Positions 1 to 8,396 of a stretch of DNA of 64,000 bases are shown piece by piece. Source of the DNA: Streptomyces sp. ICC1 (lineage in GTDB: Bacteria > Actinomycetota > Actinomycetes > Streptomycetales > Streptomycetaceae); the NCBI RefSeq assembly GCF_003287935.1, contig NZ_CP030287.1, forward strand, positions 8,207,270 through 8,271,269, read 5' to 3'. Under the pieces are notes generated by a model. That model had not been told where the DNA came from. It worked only from the letters and a program-made list of their open reading frames with translations, and did not search any database. The first letter of the stretch is position 1. The number at the start of each line of letters is the position of its first letter. A program made the position numbers and the translations under genes.

Positions 1-19
1 AGATGTGTATAAGGGACAG
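1..19 (+). other. Nextera mosaic-end adapter remnant at contig edge
   Basis: The first 19 bases match the Tn5/Nextera mosaic end at 18 of 19 positions (one A-to-G change at base 14). This is library adapter, not genomic DNA, so the window edge is an insert end and nothing should be inferred about what lies upstream of the first gene. Confidence 0.9.
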
Positions 20-30
20 GTACGGTCCCG

Positions 31-750
31 TCAGGCGGCGGCGCATCCGGCGGCAGCACGGTCCGGCGCGGCGCCGGGCGCGAGCGCGAAGTCGAGTACG
101 AGGCCGGCGGCGGCCGCGTGGGCGCCGGTCAAGCGGGTCCCTTCGGGCAGGTCGGGGATCTCGACGGTGCGCGGTGCCAGCTTGTCGGCGATCCCGGAGG
201 CGCCGGGGAACCCGGACAGGGTCTCGACCGGCACCTGCCGGCCCAGCAGGCCGACCGTCGCGGGGGTGATGGTGACGCTGTTCTCGGTGGTGGACAGCTT
301 CGTCACCACCGTCACGGGCAGGCCGCCCGCTCCCCCGGTGACGGTGAGGTGGCTGCCGTCGGTGCCCAGCTCCACGGCCTCGCCCTCATCGCCCATCTTC
401 GCCGCCAGCTGCCCGTAGGCCACGGTCGCGGTGGCGCTCCCGCCTTCGGTGCGCCCGTCGGTGGAGACCCCGCGCAGCGTCGCGGCGAAGTCGACGTCGG
501 TTCCCTGGTGGCGCACCCCCTGCGCGGTGACGCGGACCGTGCCGACCGTGCCGGTGAGCGCGCCGAGGCCGGCGAGGGGTCCCTCCAGCTCGACGTCCAC
601 GCCCTTGTCGGTGTCCAGGCGGCAGGCGACGGCCTCGGAGACCCGTCGCTCCACCGTGCCCTCCAGGTAGGAGTCGGCGGCGGCCGCGGCCGCCACGGCG
701 AGGGTGAGCGCGCCGGCCGAAGCCAGCAGGAGGGTGCGACGACGTATCAC
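31..750 (-). CDS. LmeA-like (DUF2993) exported lipid-binding protein
   Basis: A 239-residue protein beginning VIRRRTLLLASAGALTLAVAAAAAADSYLEG, an N-terminal signal anchor followed by a beta-rich domain typical of DUF2993/LmeA proteins, which bind phospholipids at the actinobacterial cell envelope. The pattern VERRVSEAVACRL...VDVELEGPLAGLGALTGTVGTVRVTAQGV fits the family N-terminal half. The GTG start overlaps the stop of the upstream TetR gene by four bases (GTGA, 747-750), so the two are translationally coupled. The Ala/Pro-rich C-terminus ends only 30 bases from the adapter, but a stop codon is present. Family assignment is by motif recognition; the ligand is unknown. Confidence 0.75.
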   Translation of the reverse strand: MIRRRTLLLASAGALTLAVAAAAAADSYLEGTVERRVSEAVACRLDTDKGVDVELEGPLAGLGALTGTVGTVRVTAQGVRHQGTDVDFAATLRGVSTDGRTEGGSATATVAYGQLAAKMGDEGEAVELGTDGSHLTVTGGAGGLPVTVVTKLSTTENSVTITPATVGLLGRQVPVETLSGFPGASGIADKLAPRTVEIPDLPEGTRLTGAHAAAAGLVLDFALAPGAAPDRAAAGCAAA

Positions 751-1394
751 TGTGCGGTGGTTCCGATCCGGGAGAGTACGGCGAAGGCCTGGGGCAGGAG
801 TGCCCCCGGTGCCACGGCGAGGCCCGCGCTCCTGCGCTTGCGCAGGGTCTGCAGGACGGCCCGGCCCGCGGAGAGCACGCAATTGGCGATCACCGCGGCC
901 TGGAGGTCGGCGTCGGGCGTGCCGGCCGGCAGCCGCCGCTGGACGAGGTCGGCGAACCGTCCCTCGAACTCGGCGAACTGCTGGGTCAGGCGCGCCCTGG
1001 CGCGTTCGCCGACCTCGTCGAAGGGGTGGGTGAGCGCGGTCAGGCTGCTGGCGGCGAAGTAGGCCACGGTGTCCAGGACCGCCCCTTGGGCGGCCTCCAG
1101 CGGGCCCTCGTGTTCCGGACGGGCGGCCAGGGCCCGCTCGATGCGGCCGAACAGCTCGCTGCTGTCGGGCAGCAGGACGTCTTCCTTGTTCTCGAAGTAC
1201 CGGAAGAAGGTGCGCTCGGAGACGTTCACCTCGGCGGCGATCTCCGCGACCGTCGTCCCCATGAACCCCCGCTCGGCGAAGAGCCGGGCGGCGGCCGCGC
1301 GCAGCTCGCGGCGGGTCGCCTCCTTCTTGCGCTCGCGCAGCCCTGACTGCCCGGACGGCTCCGACTGCCCGGACGGTTGGTGGGGGGTGGCCAT
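747..1394 (-). CDS. TetR/AcrR family transcriptional regulator
   Basis: A 215-residue one-domain repressor. The HTH lies at about residues 33-65 (LFAERGFMGTTVAEIAAEVNVSERTFFRYFENKEDVLL), followed by an all-helical ligand-binding half of ordinary length. I chose ATG 1394 (MATPHQPSGQ); an alternative TTG at 1430 adds 12 residues but falls inside a perfect palindrome that is better read as the operator. The gene is coupled to the DUF2993 gene downstream and is divergent from an MMPL transporter remnant, the usual arrangement for a TetR controlling an MMPL exporter. Confidence 0.85.
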   Translation of the reverse strand: MATPHQPSGQSEPSGQSGLRERKKEATRRELRAAAARLFAERGFMGTTVAEIAAEVNVSERTFFRYFENKEDVLLPDSSELFGRIERALAARPEHEGPLEAAQGAVLDTVAYFAASSLTALTHPFDEVGERARARLTQQFAEFEGRFADLVQRRLPAGTPDADLQAAVIANCVLSAGRAVLQTLRKRRSAGLAVAPGALLPQAFAVLSRIGTTAQ

Positions 1395-1424
1395 GGCGCC
1401 AGCATCCGATAAATCTGTCACCCA

Positions 1425-1477
1425 TGTCAATTGACAGCCCTGCCAGTTTACTGCGTACGTCGTGTCAGTCCTGACAC
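1425..1477. promoter_or_regulatory. Paired TGTCA palindromes, likely TetR operator
   Basis: Two inverted repeats sit between the TetR gene and the MMPL remnant: a perfect 12-bp palindrome TGTCAATTGACA at 1425-1436, and GTGTCAG-TC-CTGACAC at 1462-1477. Both use the same half-site (TGTCA) and their centres are about 39 bp apart. The position suggests autoregulation plus control of the divergent transporter. Confidence 0.6.
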
Positions 1478-1496
1478 TTTCTCTGGACGCCCCATG

Positions 1497-2323
1497 GGTC
1501 CTCTCCCGCCTCCACCTCCGCCTCCACCTCCACCTCCGCCGCGACCGCGTTCCTCGGGCGCCAGGCCGTCGGTCCGGTGTACAGCGACGAGGTCAGCCTG
1601 CCGGGCAGCCGGTCCGGGGTCGCCGCCGAGTTGCTCGCCGAATCCGCCCCGCGGCGGCGGCGCCGGGCGGCAAGGTCGTCTTCCACGTCGGGTCGGGCAC
1701 CGTCGCGGCGACGAGCAGCCGGCCGTCCGCGGTGGGCCGGAGCGTGGAGACGTCCGCGACCCCGGGGGTCCCGACGAGGGCCTCGCGGACCGCCTCGGAG
1801 ACCTGGGGGGGCGGGCTCGGTGGCCTGCCGCAGGTCGATCACCACGGTGAACGGCCCGTTCGCGCCCGGCCCGAATCCGGGTCCCTGGGCCGCGGCGATC
1901 CGGCTACGGCGGAGACCTGGTGAACGTCGTGCGCGCCCCACCCGCGACAACACCCGGGCGGTGGGCAGCGGCCTGGCCCTGACGGGGCGGGTCATCTCCT
2001 GCGCCGCGCTGATCATGATCGCGGTCTTCCTGTCCTTCACGGGCTCGCCGGCCGCCGTCGTCAAAATGCTCGCGCTGGGGCTCGCGGTCAGCGTGATCCT
2101 CGACGCGACGGTCGTGCGCCTCGTGCTGGTCCCCTCGGTCATGTTCCTCACCGGGCGGGCCAACTGGCGGCTCCCCCGGGCCTTGGACCGGGTCCTGCCC
2201 CCGCCTCCACCGCTGACCCGGGTGGCCCGGCGCATGCCCCCGGGCGACCATGGAGTGCGGGGTCGGTCGGGGCCGGGCGCTGGGAGGCACCTGTGGCACA
2301 CACCCGAACAACGGACGTGCTGA
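1497..2323 (+). pseudogene. MMPL-family transporter, degraded remnant
   Basis: The C-terminal part is clear: DNTRAVGSGLALTGRVISCAALIMIAVFLSF...VKMLALGLAVSVILDATVVRLVLVPSVMFLTGRANWRLP (about 1943-2190) is the last three membrane segments of an MMPL/RND-type lipid exporter. Upstream, pieces resembling the first periplasmic domain (AFLGRQAVGPVYSDEV..., about 1550-1640; GGKVVFHVGSGTV, about 1670-1710) lie in different frames, and most of the roughly 700-residue protein is missing. The remnant ends inside the start of the next gene. It is an internally deleted, frameshifted copy; an assembly artefact is also possible. Confidence 0.6.
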
Positions 2324-4047
2324 TCGTGGGGGCGGGTCCGGTCGGACTGAGCGCGGCGGCGGAACTGCGCCGGCACGCCGTGCGGTGCCGTCTCGTCGAG
2401 CGGCTGGCGGCCCGCCTCCCGTACGCCAAGGCCGTCGGCATCCAGCCGCGCACCCTGGAGGTCTGGGACCGGATGGGCCTGGCCCGCACCGTCCTGGAGG
2501 CCGCCGTTCCGATGCGCGGCCAGCTGGTCTACGTCGACGGTCGGGAACGGGCCCGGTGGGAGGTCGCGTTGCCGCCCGAAGTCCCGTACCTGTTCGCGGC
2601 GCTGCCCCAGTACGAGACCGAGCGCATCCTCGAGGAGCACGTCGCCGGTCTGGGGACGGCCGTCGAACGCGGCACGGAACTGCTGTCGTTCACCCAGACC
2701 GAGGACGGGGTGACCGCGCTGCTGCGCACCGCCGCCGGAGCCGAGGAGGAGCTGCGCGCCCGGTACCTCATCGGCTGCGACGGGGCGCACAGCACCGTGC
2801 GCAAGGGGCTCGGCCTCTCGTACGAGGGCGGCGCCTTCCCCGAGGAGTACATGCTGGCCGACGTCGAGGCCGACTGGGACCTGCCGTACGGATACGGCGT
2901 CCGGTCCAGCCACCTCGCCGACGACGGTTCCACCGACGACGTGCTGGTCTGCATCCCGCTCCCCGGCAAGGGCCGCTACCGGATGTCGATGCTGGTCCCG
3001 CCCGAGCTCTCCGCGCGGGCGGCGGGCCGGGAATCCGCGCCGCCCACGTCGTCCGCGTCGTCCGCACCGTCCGTACCTGACGACGGTGTGCTGCACGGTC
3101 TGGAAGGCGGCACCGGGGACGGCGGCCGCGTCCCGCAGCTGTCCCACATCCAGGCCGTCGCCGACCGGCTCGCGCCCGTGCCCACCGTCCTCTCCCGGAT
3201 GCGCTGGTCCTCCGTCTTCCGCATCAGCCACCGCATCGTCGACCGCTACGGCGAAGGGCGCGTCTTCGTCGCGGGGGACGCCGCCCACATCCATCCGCCC
3301 ACCGGCGCCCAGGGCATGAACACCGGCATCCAGGACGCCTGCAACCTGGCCTGGAAGCTGGCCCTCGCAGTCCGGGGCGAGGCGGGGCCCGCGCTGCTCG
3401 CCGGCTACGACGCCGAGCGCCGCCCGGTCGGCGAGGAGGTCGTCGGCCGGACCGTCCGGCACGCGGCGCACGGCATCGAGGCCGACCCCGACGACCCGCT
3501 CACCGTCATGCTCCGCGAGGCCCAACTGCTCGTCGGCTACCGGGGCGGACCGCTCGCGGCCGCACCGTACGGCCCGGCCGCGGCGCCGCAGCCCGGCGAC
3601 CGGGCCCCGGACTGCGCGGGACTGACCCGGCACGTCTCCGCGTACCCGTGGCGCCTGTTCGACGTCCTGCGCGGCCGCACCGCGCACGTGGCGCTCCTGT
3701 ACTCGGCCGACGGCGCGGACCTGGCCGAGGCCGCAGAGGCCGCCGAGGCCGCCGACACGGTCCGGGCCGCTCGCGAAGACGGCACCGACCTCTCCGGCCG
3801 ACCGCCCCGGGCGCCCTTCCTCGAAACCGTCGCCATCCTCGCGCCGCAGGCCCCGGCGGCCGCGGACGGGACCCTCTCCGTCCCCGGATACCTCGACGCG
3901 GCCGGTGAGTTCGCCCGCCTCTACCGCCCCGAGGGCCCGACCGGCTTCCTGGTGCGCCCGGACGGGTACCTGGCCGCCCGCTTCCCCCTCACCGGTACGG
4001 CGGCGGCCCTCTCCGGCTACCTGACGGCCCTGTCCGCGCCGAGCTGA
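2293..4047 (+). CDS. FAD-dependent aromatic monooxygenase (PheA/TfdB type)
   Basis: A 584-residue flavoprotein hydroxylase. The Rossmann motif DVLIVGAGPVGLSAAAELRRHAVRCRLVE is at residues 9-37, the DG motif YLIGCDGAHSTVRKGLGL near 157-175, and the second FAD motif FVAGDAAHIHPPTGAQGMNTGIQDACNLAWKLA near 325-357; a thioredoxin-like C-terminal domain completes the fold. The enzyme would use NAD(P)H and O2 to hydroxylate an aromatic ring. The GTG start has GGGAGG five bases upstream. A low-complexity loop (about residues 236-270) is inserted before the second FAD motif. The substrate cannot be read from sequence. Confidence 0.9.
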   Translation: MAHTRTTDVLIVGAGPVGLSAAAELRRHAVRCRLVERLAARLPYAKAVGIQPRTLEVWDRMGLARTVLEAAVPMRGQLVYVDGRERARWEVALPPEVPYLFAALPQYETERILEEHVAGLGTAVERGTELLSFTQTEDGVTALLRTAAGAEEELRARYLIGCDGAHSTVRKGLGLSYEGGAFPEEYMLADVEADWDLPYGYGVRSSHLADDGSTDDVLVCIPLPGKGRYRMSMLVPPELSARAAGRESAPPTSSASSAPSVPDDGVLHGLEGGTGDGGRVPQLSHIQAVADRLAPVPTVLSRMRWSSVFRISHRIVDRYGEGRVFVAGDAAHIHPPTGAQGMNTGIQDACNLAWKLALAVRGEAGPALLAGYDAERRPVGEEVVGRTVRHAAHGIEADPDDPLTVMLREAQLLVGYRGGPLAAAPYGPAAAPQPGDRAPDCAGLTRHVSAYPWRLFDVLRGRTAHVALLYSADGADLAEAAEAAEAADTVRAAREDGTDLSGRPPRAPFLETVAILAPQAPAAADGTLSVPGYLDAAGEFARLYRPEGPTGFLVRPDGYLAARFPLTGTAAALSGYLTALSAPS

Positions 4048-4184
4048 ACACCGTTCGGGAGAAGGAGTGTTCACCCCTCGCGGGAAAATGCCTGGCAGGC
4101 CGGGACGCGGGGCGATACCGTCACGGCGATGACCACTTACTCCCTCCTCAGATCGGGGGTCCCGTCCGCGCAAGGTGAGTGCTG

Positions 4185-5618
4185 ATGCTCACTTCGAACG
4201 CGAACGGGGACTCCCGGCTTCCGCTCTGGCTGCGCGTGCGCGAGTACGCCGTGCCGCCGTCCATGATCGAGACTTCGACCGCACGCCGCTCCGCCGGAGA
4301 CTGGGCCGGGGCGTGCGCGGCCGCACGCGTCGACGTCGATCTCGACCTCCGTACCGTGACCCGTACCCACGGCCGTGAACTCGCGGCCCTCGTCCGGGCC
4401 GATCTGCGCCGGCTGGCTCCCGACCTGCTGCGCTGGCACATGCCGAGGATCGCTCCCGACGGTCTGCTGCGCCCGGGCCTGACCGTCTCCCTGGCCCGGT
4501 ACGCCGCCGGCGGGGGCGACGGCCACGGGGGCGACGGCGGACACCCGGTCCACCTCGTGGCCCGGACCCCGCCGGCCTGGGCGGACGCCGGGCAGCGGAT
4601 CAGCCTCACCCTGTGGGACGGACCCCGTCCCGGGTCGGGCACCGGCGCCCATCCGCACCCCCACCCGCGTCCCGACCGGCGGTTCCGCCTCGACCTGCAC
4701 CGCCACTTGTGGGACGCGCACCGGTCCGGCGAGCTGCGGACCCGCTCCGGGGCGGACCGGGACCGGGACCGGGACCTGGATCCGGACCGCGATCCGCTGG
4801 GGCTGGTGCCCCCCGGGCGCGGATGCGCCGTCGACCGGTGGTGCGCCGAGGCGGGCATCCTGCTGCGCGCCGAGGGGCGGACCACCGGGACCGTCACCGT
4901 ACGGGTCGGGTCCCGCCACCGGCTGGACCTGGTGCTCTCCGCGGACGGTCGCGGCGACGGCCCGCCCGTCTGGAGGATCGCCGCGCCCTCGGGGACCCGC
5001 GGCGTCCCCGCCCTGCCGGTCCTGCCCGACGCGGCGACCTGGGTCCCGCCCGACCTGGAGCTCATCCGTGCCGGTCTGATCGGGGCCGACCGGCTGCACC
5101 CGCTGGTCGCCTCCGCGCTCGTACCGGAGCTCGTAGCGGACCTCGCGCCGGCCGGGGCGACCGCGGGCGGGGAACGGGCCGGACGGCCGCGCCTCGTGGA
5201 GTGCCGGGGAGCCCTGCACCGGATCGGGCAGGTCGACGGGGTGCTCGTCCCGCTGGACCACGGCCCGGACGAGATCCGGCGGGAGGGGCTGCTGGCCGCG
5301 CTGACCGGCGCACCGCTGCCCTGCCTGCGGGTGATCGACGAGACGCACCGCCGCCCCGACGGCCTCACCGAGGTCCGTGAACGCCTGGACCACGGCGACG
5401 CCGCCGGTGCGCTGGACGTCGTGGAAGGGCTGTTGGGCCCCGGGGCGCTGCTGCGCGACGGTCCGCTCCGGGACGAGCTGGAGACCGCCGCGCTCCGGGC
5501 GATCACCCACGGGCTGTTCCGGGCGGGCCTGGTCGGCCCCGGACCGGGCCGCATCCATGCGGGCGAGGCCCGTCCCCGCAACCACCGCTCGCGCCCGCGC
5601 ACCACCCACTCACGCTGA
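4185..5618 (+). CDS. Conserved actinobacterial protein of unknown function
   Basis: A 477-residue soluble protein starting MLTSNANGDSRLPLWLRVREYAVPPSMIETSTARRSAGDWAGACAAARVDVDLDLR. I chose ATG 4185 because AAGGTGAG lies five bases upstream; a GTG six bases earlier is possible. No signal peptide, membrane segment or catalytic motif is visible. The middle (about residues 185-215) carries an Arg/Asp repeat region. I recognise the N-terminus as conserved among Streptomyces hypothetical proteins but know of no assigned function. Confidence 0.75.
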   Translation: MLTSNANGDSRLPLWLRVREYAVPPSMIETSTARRSAGDWAGACAAARVDVDLDLRTVTRTHGRELAALVRADLRRLAPDLLRWHMPRIAPDGLLRPGLTVSLARYAAGGGDGHGGDGGHPVHLVARTPPAWADAGQRISLTLWDGPRPGSGTGAHPHPHPRPDRRFRLDLHRHLWDAHRSGELRTRSGADRDRDRDLDPDRDPLGLVPPGRGCAVDRWCAEAGILLRAEGRTTGTVTVRVGSRHRLDLVLSADGRGDGPPVWRIAAPSGTRGVPALPVLPDAATWVPPDLELIRAGLIGADRLHPLVASALVPELVADLAPAGATAGGERAGRPRLVECRGALHRIGQVDGVLVPLDHGPDEIRREGLLAALTGAPLPCLRVIDETHRRPDGLTEVRERLDHGDAAGALDVVEGLLGPGALLRDGPLRDELETAALRAITHGLFRAGLVGPGPGRIHAGEARPRNHRSRPRTTHSR

Positions 5619-5859
5619 CCCGGCAGCGCCGGCTTCCCGGCGACTCCGCCCTGCCGCGCGCCCGTTCGGCGCGCCACGAAACCCACAGGTGATCACATAT
5701 GACGCTGCGCGCCCCCTCCACCCCCCCCTCTCTTCTAACACTCTGACCCTGCCGACCCTCTCCTCCGTCTAGACCTCGCTTGGCGCGAGAAGGAGGGGGC
5801 GGAGCCAGGGGGAGCAGGGACCACGGGGACCGGAAGCGTTCCAGTCAAAGGAGACTGCG

Positions 5860-8253
5860 ATGACAGAAGTGTGGAACCGCCGCGCCTTCCTCGCGGCGGT
5901 GGGTGGGGGTGTGGTGCTGCTCGGCACACCTTCCTTCCCCGCGAGCGCGGGGCCGGTGACCTCGGTTCACGCGGCCATGCGCGCGGTGTGGCAGGGCCTC
6001 GTCCTGGGTACCGAGTTCTCCGCCACGGCGGAGCCGTTCCGTACCCGGCTGGCGAAGCTGGGCGCGCAGGCCGGCCAGTGGCGGTCCTCGATGGCCCCGG
6101 CCACCGGTTCGCTCTGGCCCGACCAGGTCTTCACCACCGACCCCGAGTGGATGGCCCAGAGCTACTACCGGCTGCGGGGCATGGCGGAGGCCTACGTCCG
6201 GCCCGGCACCGGGCTCACCGGGGACGCCGGGCTGCTCACAGCCCTGCTGACCGGGCTGGACCACATGCACGCGCAGGTCTACAACGCCTCCCGGGCACGG
6301 TACGGAAACTGGTGGTGCTGGCAGATCGGCGCACCCCAGGCGCTGCTCGACATCTGTGTCCTGTTGTACGGCCGACTGACGGCCGCCCGCATCGCCGACT
6401 ACTGCGCCGCCGTGGACCACTTCGTGCCGGACTCCACCGTCGGCTCGTACACCGGGACCAGCACCGGGGCGAACCGGGTGGACCTGTGCCGGGTGCTCGC
6501 ACTGCGCGGGGTCGTCGGCGGGGACGACGCGAAGATCGCCCTGGCCCGGGACGCGCTCTCGCCGGTCTTCCCGTACGTCACCACCGGCGACGGGCTCTAC
6601 CGGGACGGTTCCTTCATCCAGCATTCCTGGGTCGCCTACACCGGCTCGTACGGGTCGGTCATGCTCGGCGGACTGGGCATGCTGTTCGGTCTGTTGAAGG
6701 GGACCGCCTGGGAGGTCACGGATCCCGGGGCGCGGACCGTCTTCGACGCGGTGGAGCACGCGTGGGCGCCGTTCCTGTTCAACGGGCTGGTCATGGACGC
6801 GGTCTCGGGGCGGGCTCCGAGCCGGGGCGTCCAAGTGGCCGACCCGCTCCAGGTGCAGATGGACGACCACACCCGCGGGCACGCCATACTCGCCGCGATC
6901 CTGCTGCTCGGCGAGGGCGCCGGCAGCGCGGAGCGGGCCCGCTGGCGGGGGCTGGTGAAGGGGTGGACCGCCCGGGACTACTACAGCGCCCCGCTCGCGG
7001 ACACCACCCAGTCGCTGTCCGCCCTGGCCCGGCTCGCCGAGGTCTCGGCGGACGCCTCGGTCACGGCCGTGGCCGAGCCGGTGGGGCACCGGCTGTTCTC
7101 CTCCATGGACCGGGCCACGCACCGGCGGCCGGCCTGGGCGGCTTCGCTGTCGATGGCCTCGAAGCGGATCGCCCACTACGAGACGGGCAACGGCGAGAAC
7201 CTGCGCGGCTGGCACACCGGCAGCGGCATGCTCTCCTGGTGGGGCTCCACCTACGGCAACGGCCAGTACTCGGATGCGTTCTGGCCCACGGTGAACCCCT
7301 ACAGACTGCCGGGCACCACCGTGTCGCGCAAAGCGCTGGCCGACGGCGCGGGCGGCGCCTGGGGGGCTTCTCGGCCGGACGCCACGTGGGTGGGCGGCAC
7401 GACCGACGGGGAGTTCGCGTCGGTGGGCCAGCACCTGAAGGGGCTGGGGAGCACGCTCACGGCGCGCAAGTCCTGGTTCTTCCTCGACGACACGGTCGTC
7501 TGCCTGGGCGCGGGGATCACCGCCACCGACGGCACGGCGGTCGACTCGGTCATCGACAACCGGAACCTGGGCGCGAGCGGCACCCATGCGCTGACCGTCG
7601 GCGGCACGGTCCAGCCGGCCACCCTGGGCTGGACCGGCTCCTTTCCCGGGCCCGGCTGGGCCCACCTGGCGGGCTTCGGCGGGTATGTGATGTCGGGTTC
7701 GGGGACCTTCAGGGCGCTGCGGGAGGCCCGCACCGGCAAGTGGAGCGACATCAACCGCAGTGCGTCCGGCACGGCGCTGACCCGGCGCTATCTGACCCTC
7801 TGGTACGACCACGGCACGGATCCGGTCGGCGGCGGCTACGTCTACCAGCTGATGCCGGGCGCCACGGCCGCCCAGACCTCGGCACGGGCCGCCGCGACGG
7901 GATGGCTGACAGTGCTCGCCAACACCGTCACCGCCCAGGGGGTGTCGGTCGGCTCGCTCGGGTTCACCGGGATCAACTTCTGGCAGGCCGCGACGGTCGG
8001 CGCGGTGCAGGCGAGCGCACCGTGTTCGGTGACGGTGCGCGAGCGCGGAGACGGCACGGCGGTGGTGTGCGTATCGGATCCGACGCGCACGCTGACGGCA
8101 CTGACCCTGGTGTGGAACCGGCCCGTCGCCCAAGTCCTCTCGCAGCCGGGCAGCGTGGTCTCGGCGGCCACGGGGACGCGGCTGCAGCTCGGCTTCGGCA
8201 GTCTCACCGCCCTGGAGGGGGCCGGCCAGGAGGTGGTGGTGCGACTGGGGTGA
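5860..8253 (+). CDS. Secreted polysaccharide lyase family 8
   Basis: A 797-residue exported lyase of the hyaluronate/chondroitin/xanthan lyase family, which cleaves uronic-acid polysaccharides by beta-elimination. A Tat-type signal (NRRAFLAAVGGGVVLLGTPSFPASAG) occupies residues 6-31. PL8 landmarks follow: NWWCWQIGAPQALLD (about 148), the catalytic Asn in TGTSTGANRVDLC (about 207), the catalytic His/Tyr segment DGSFIQHSWVAYTGSYG (about 250) and the Asn-rich loop NGENLRGWHTGSGMLSWWG. The motif usually reading NWWDWEIG has Cys and Gln here. AAAGGAGA precedes ATG 5860. Confidence 0.9.
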   Translation: MTEVWNRRAFLAAVGGGVVLLGTPSFPASAGPVTSVHAAMRAVWQGLVLGTEFSATAEPFRTRLAKLGAQAGQWRSSMAPATGSLWPDQVFTTDPEWMAQSYYRLRGMAEAYVRPGTGLTGDAGLLTALLTGLDHMHAQVYNASRARYGNWWCWQIGAPQALLDICVLLYGRLTAARIADYCAAVDHFVPDSTVGSYTGTSTGANRVDLCRVLALRGVVGGDDAKIALARDALSPVFPYVTTGDGLYRDGSFIQHSWVAYTGSYGSVMLGGLGMLFGLLKGTAWEVTDPGARTVFDAVEHAWAPFLFNGLVMDAVSGRAPSRGVQVADPLQVQMDDHTRGHAILAAILLLGEGAGSAERARWRGLVKGWTARDYYSAPLADTTQSLSALARLAEVSADASVTAVAEPVGHRLFSSMDRATHRRPAWAASLSMASKRIAHYETGNGENLRGWHTGSGMLSWWGSTYGNGQYSDAFWPTVNPYRLPGTTVSRKALADGAGGAWGASRPDATWVGGTTDGEFASVGQHLKGLGSTLTARKSWFFLDDTVVCLGAGITATDGTAVDSVIDNRNLGASGTHALTVGGTVQPATLGWTGSFPGPGWAHLAGFGGYVMSGSGTFRALREARTGKWSDINRSASGTALTRRYLTLWYDHGTDPVGGGYVYQLMPGATAAQTSARAAATGWLTVLANTVTAQGVSVGSLGFTGINFWQAATVGAVQASAPCSVTVRERGDGTAVVCVSDPTRTLTALTLVWNRPVAQVLSQPGSVVSAATGTRLQLGFGSLTALEGAGQEVVVRLG

Positions 8254-8295
8254 CCTCCGGCACCGCTCCGCGGCGGTGGCGTCCCGGGATGACCC

Positions 8296-8343
8296 GGGCT
8301 GATCCGGGCTGATCCGGCTGATCCGGGCTGATCCGGCTGATCC
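8296..8343. repeat. Short tandem GCTGATCCGG repeat
   Basis: Five nearly identical units of GCTGATCCG(G) run in tandem between the lyase and the next gene, with alternating 10- and 11-base periods. No coding or palindromic structure explains them. They are probably slippage-generated. Confidence 0.8.
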
Positions 8344-8396
8344 AGGCGGGGACGGCCCGCGGGGCGGAAAAAACTGGGGCCACGGGGTGACATAAC

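Noticed and set aside
1465..4173. Very long minus-strand frame opposite the FAD monooxygenase
   Set aside because: It has no recognisable domain, and is explained by high third-position GC of the plus-strand gene.
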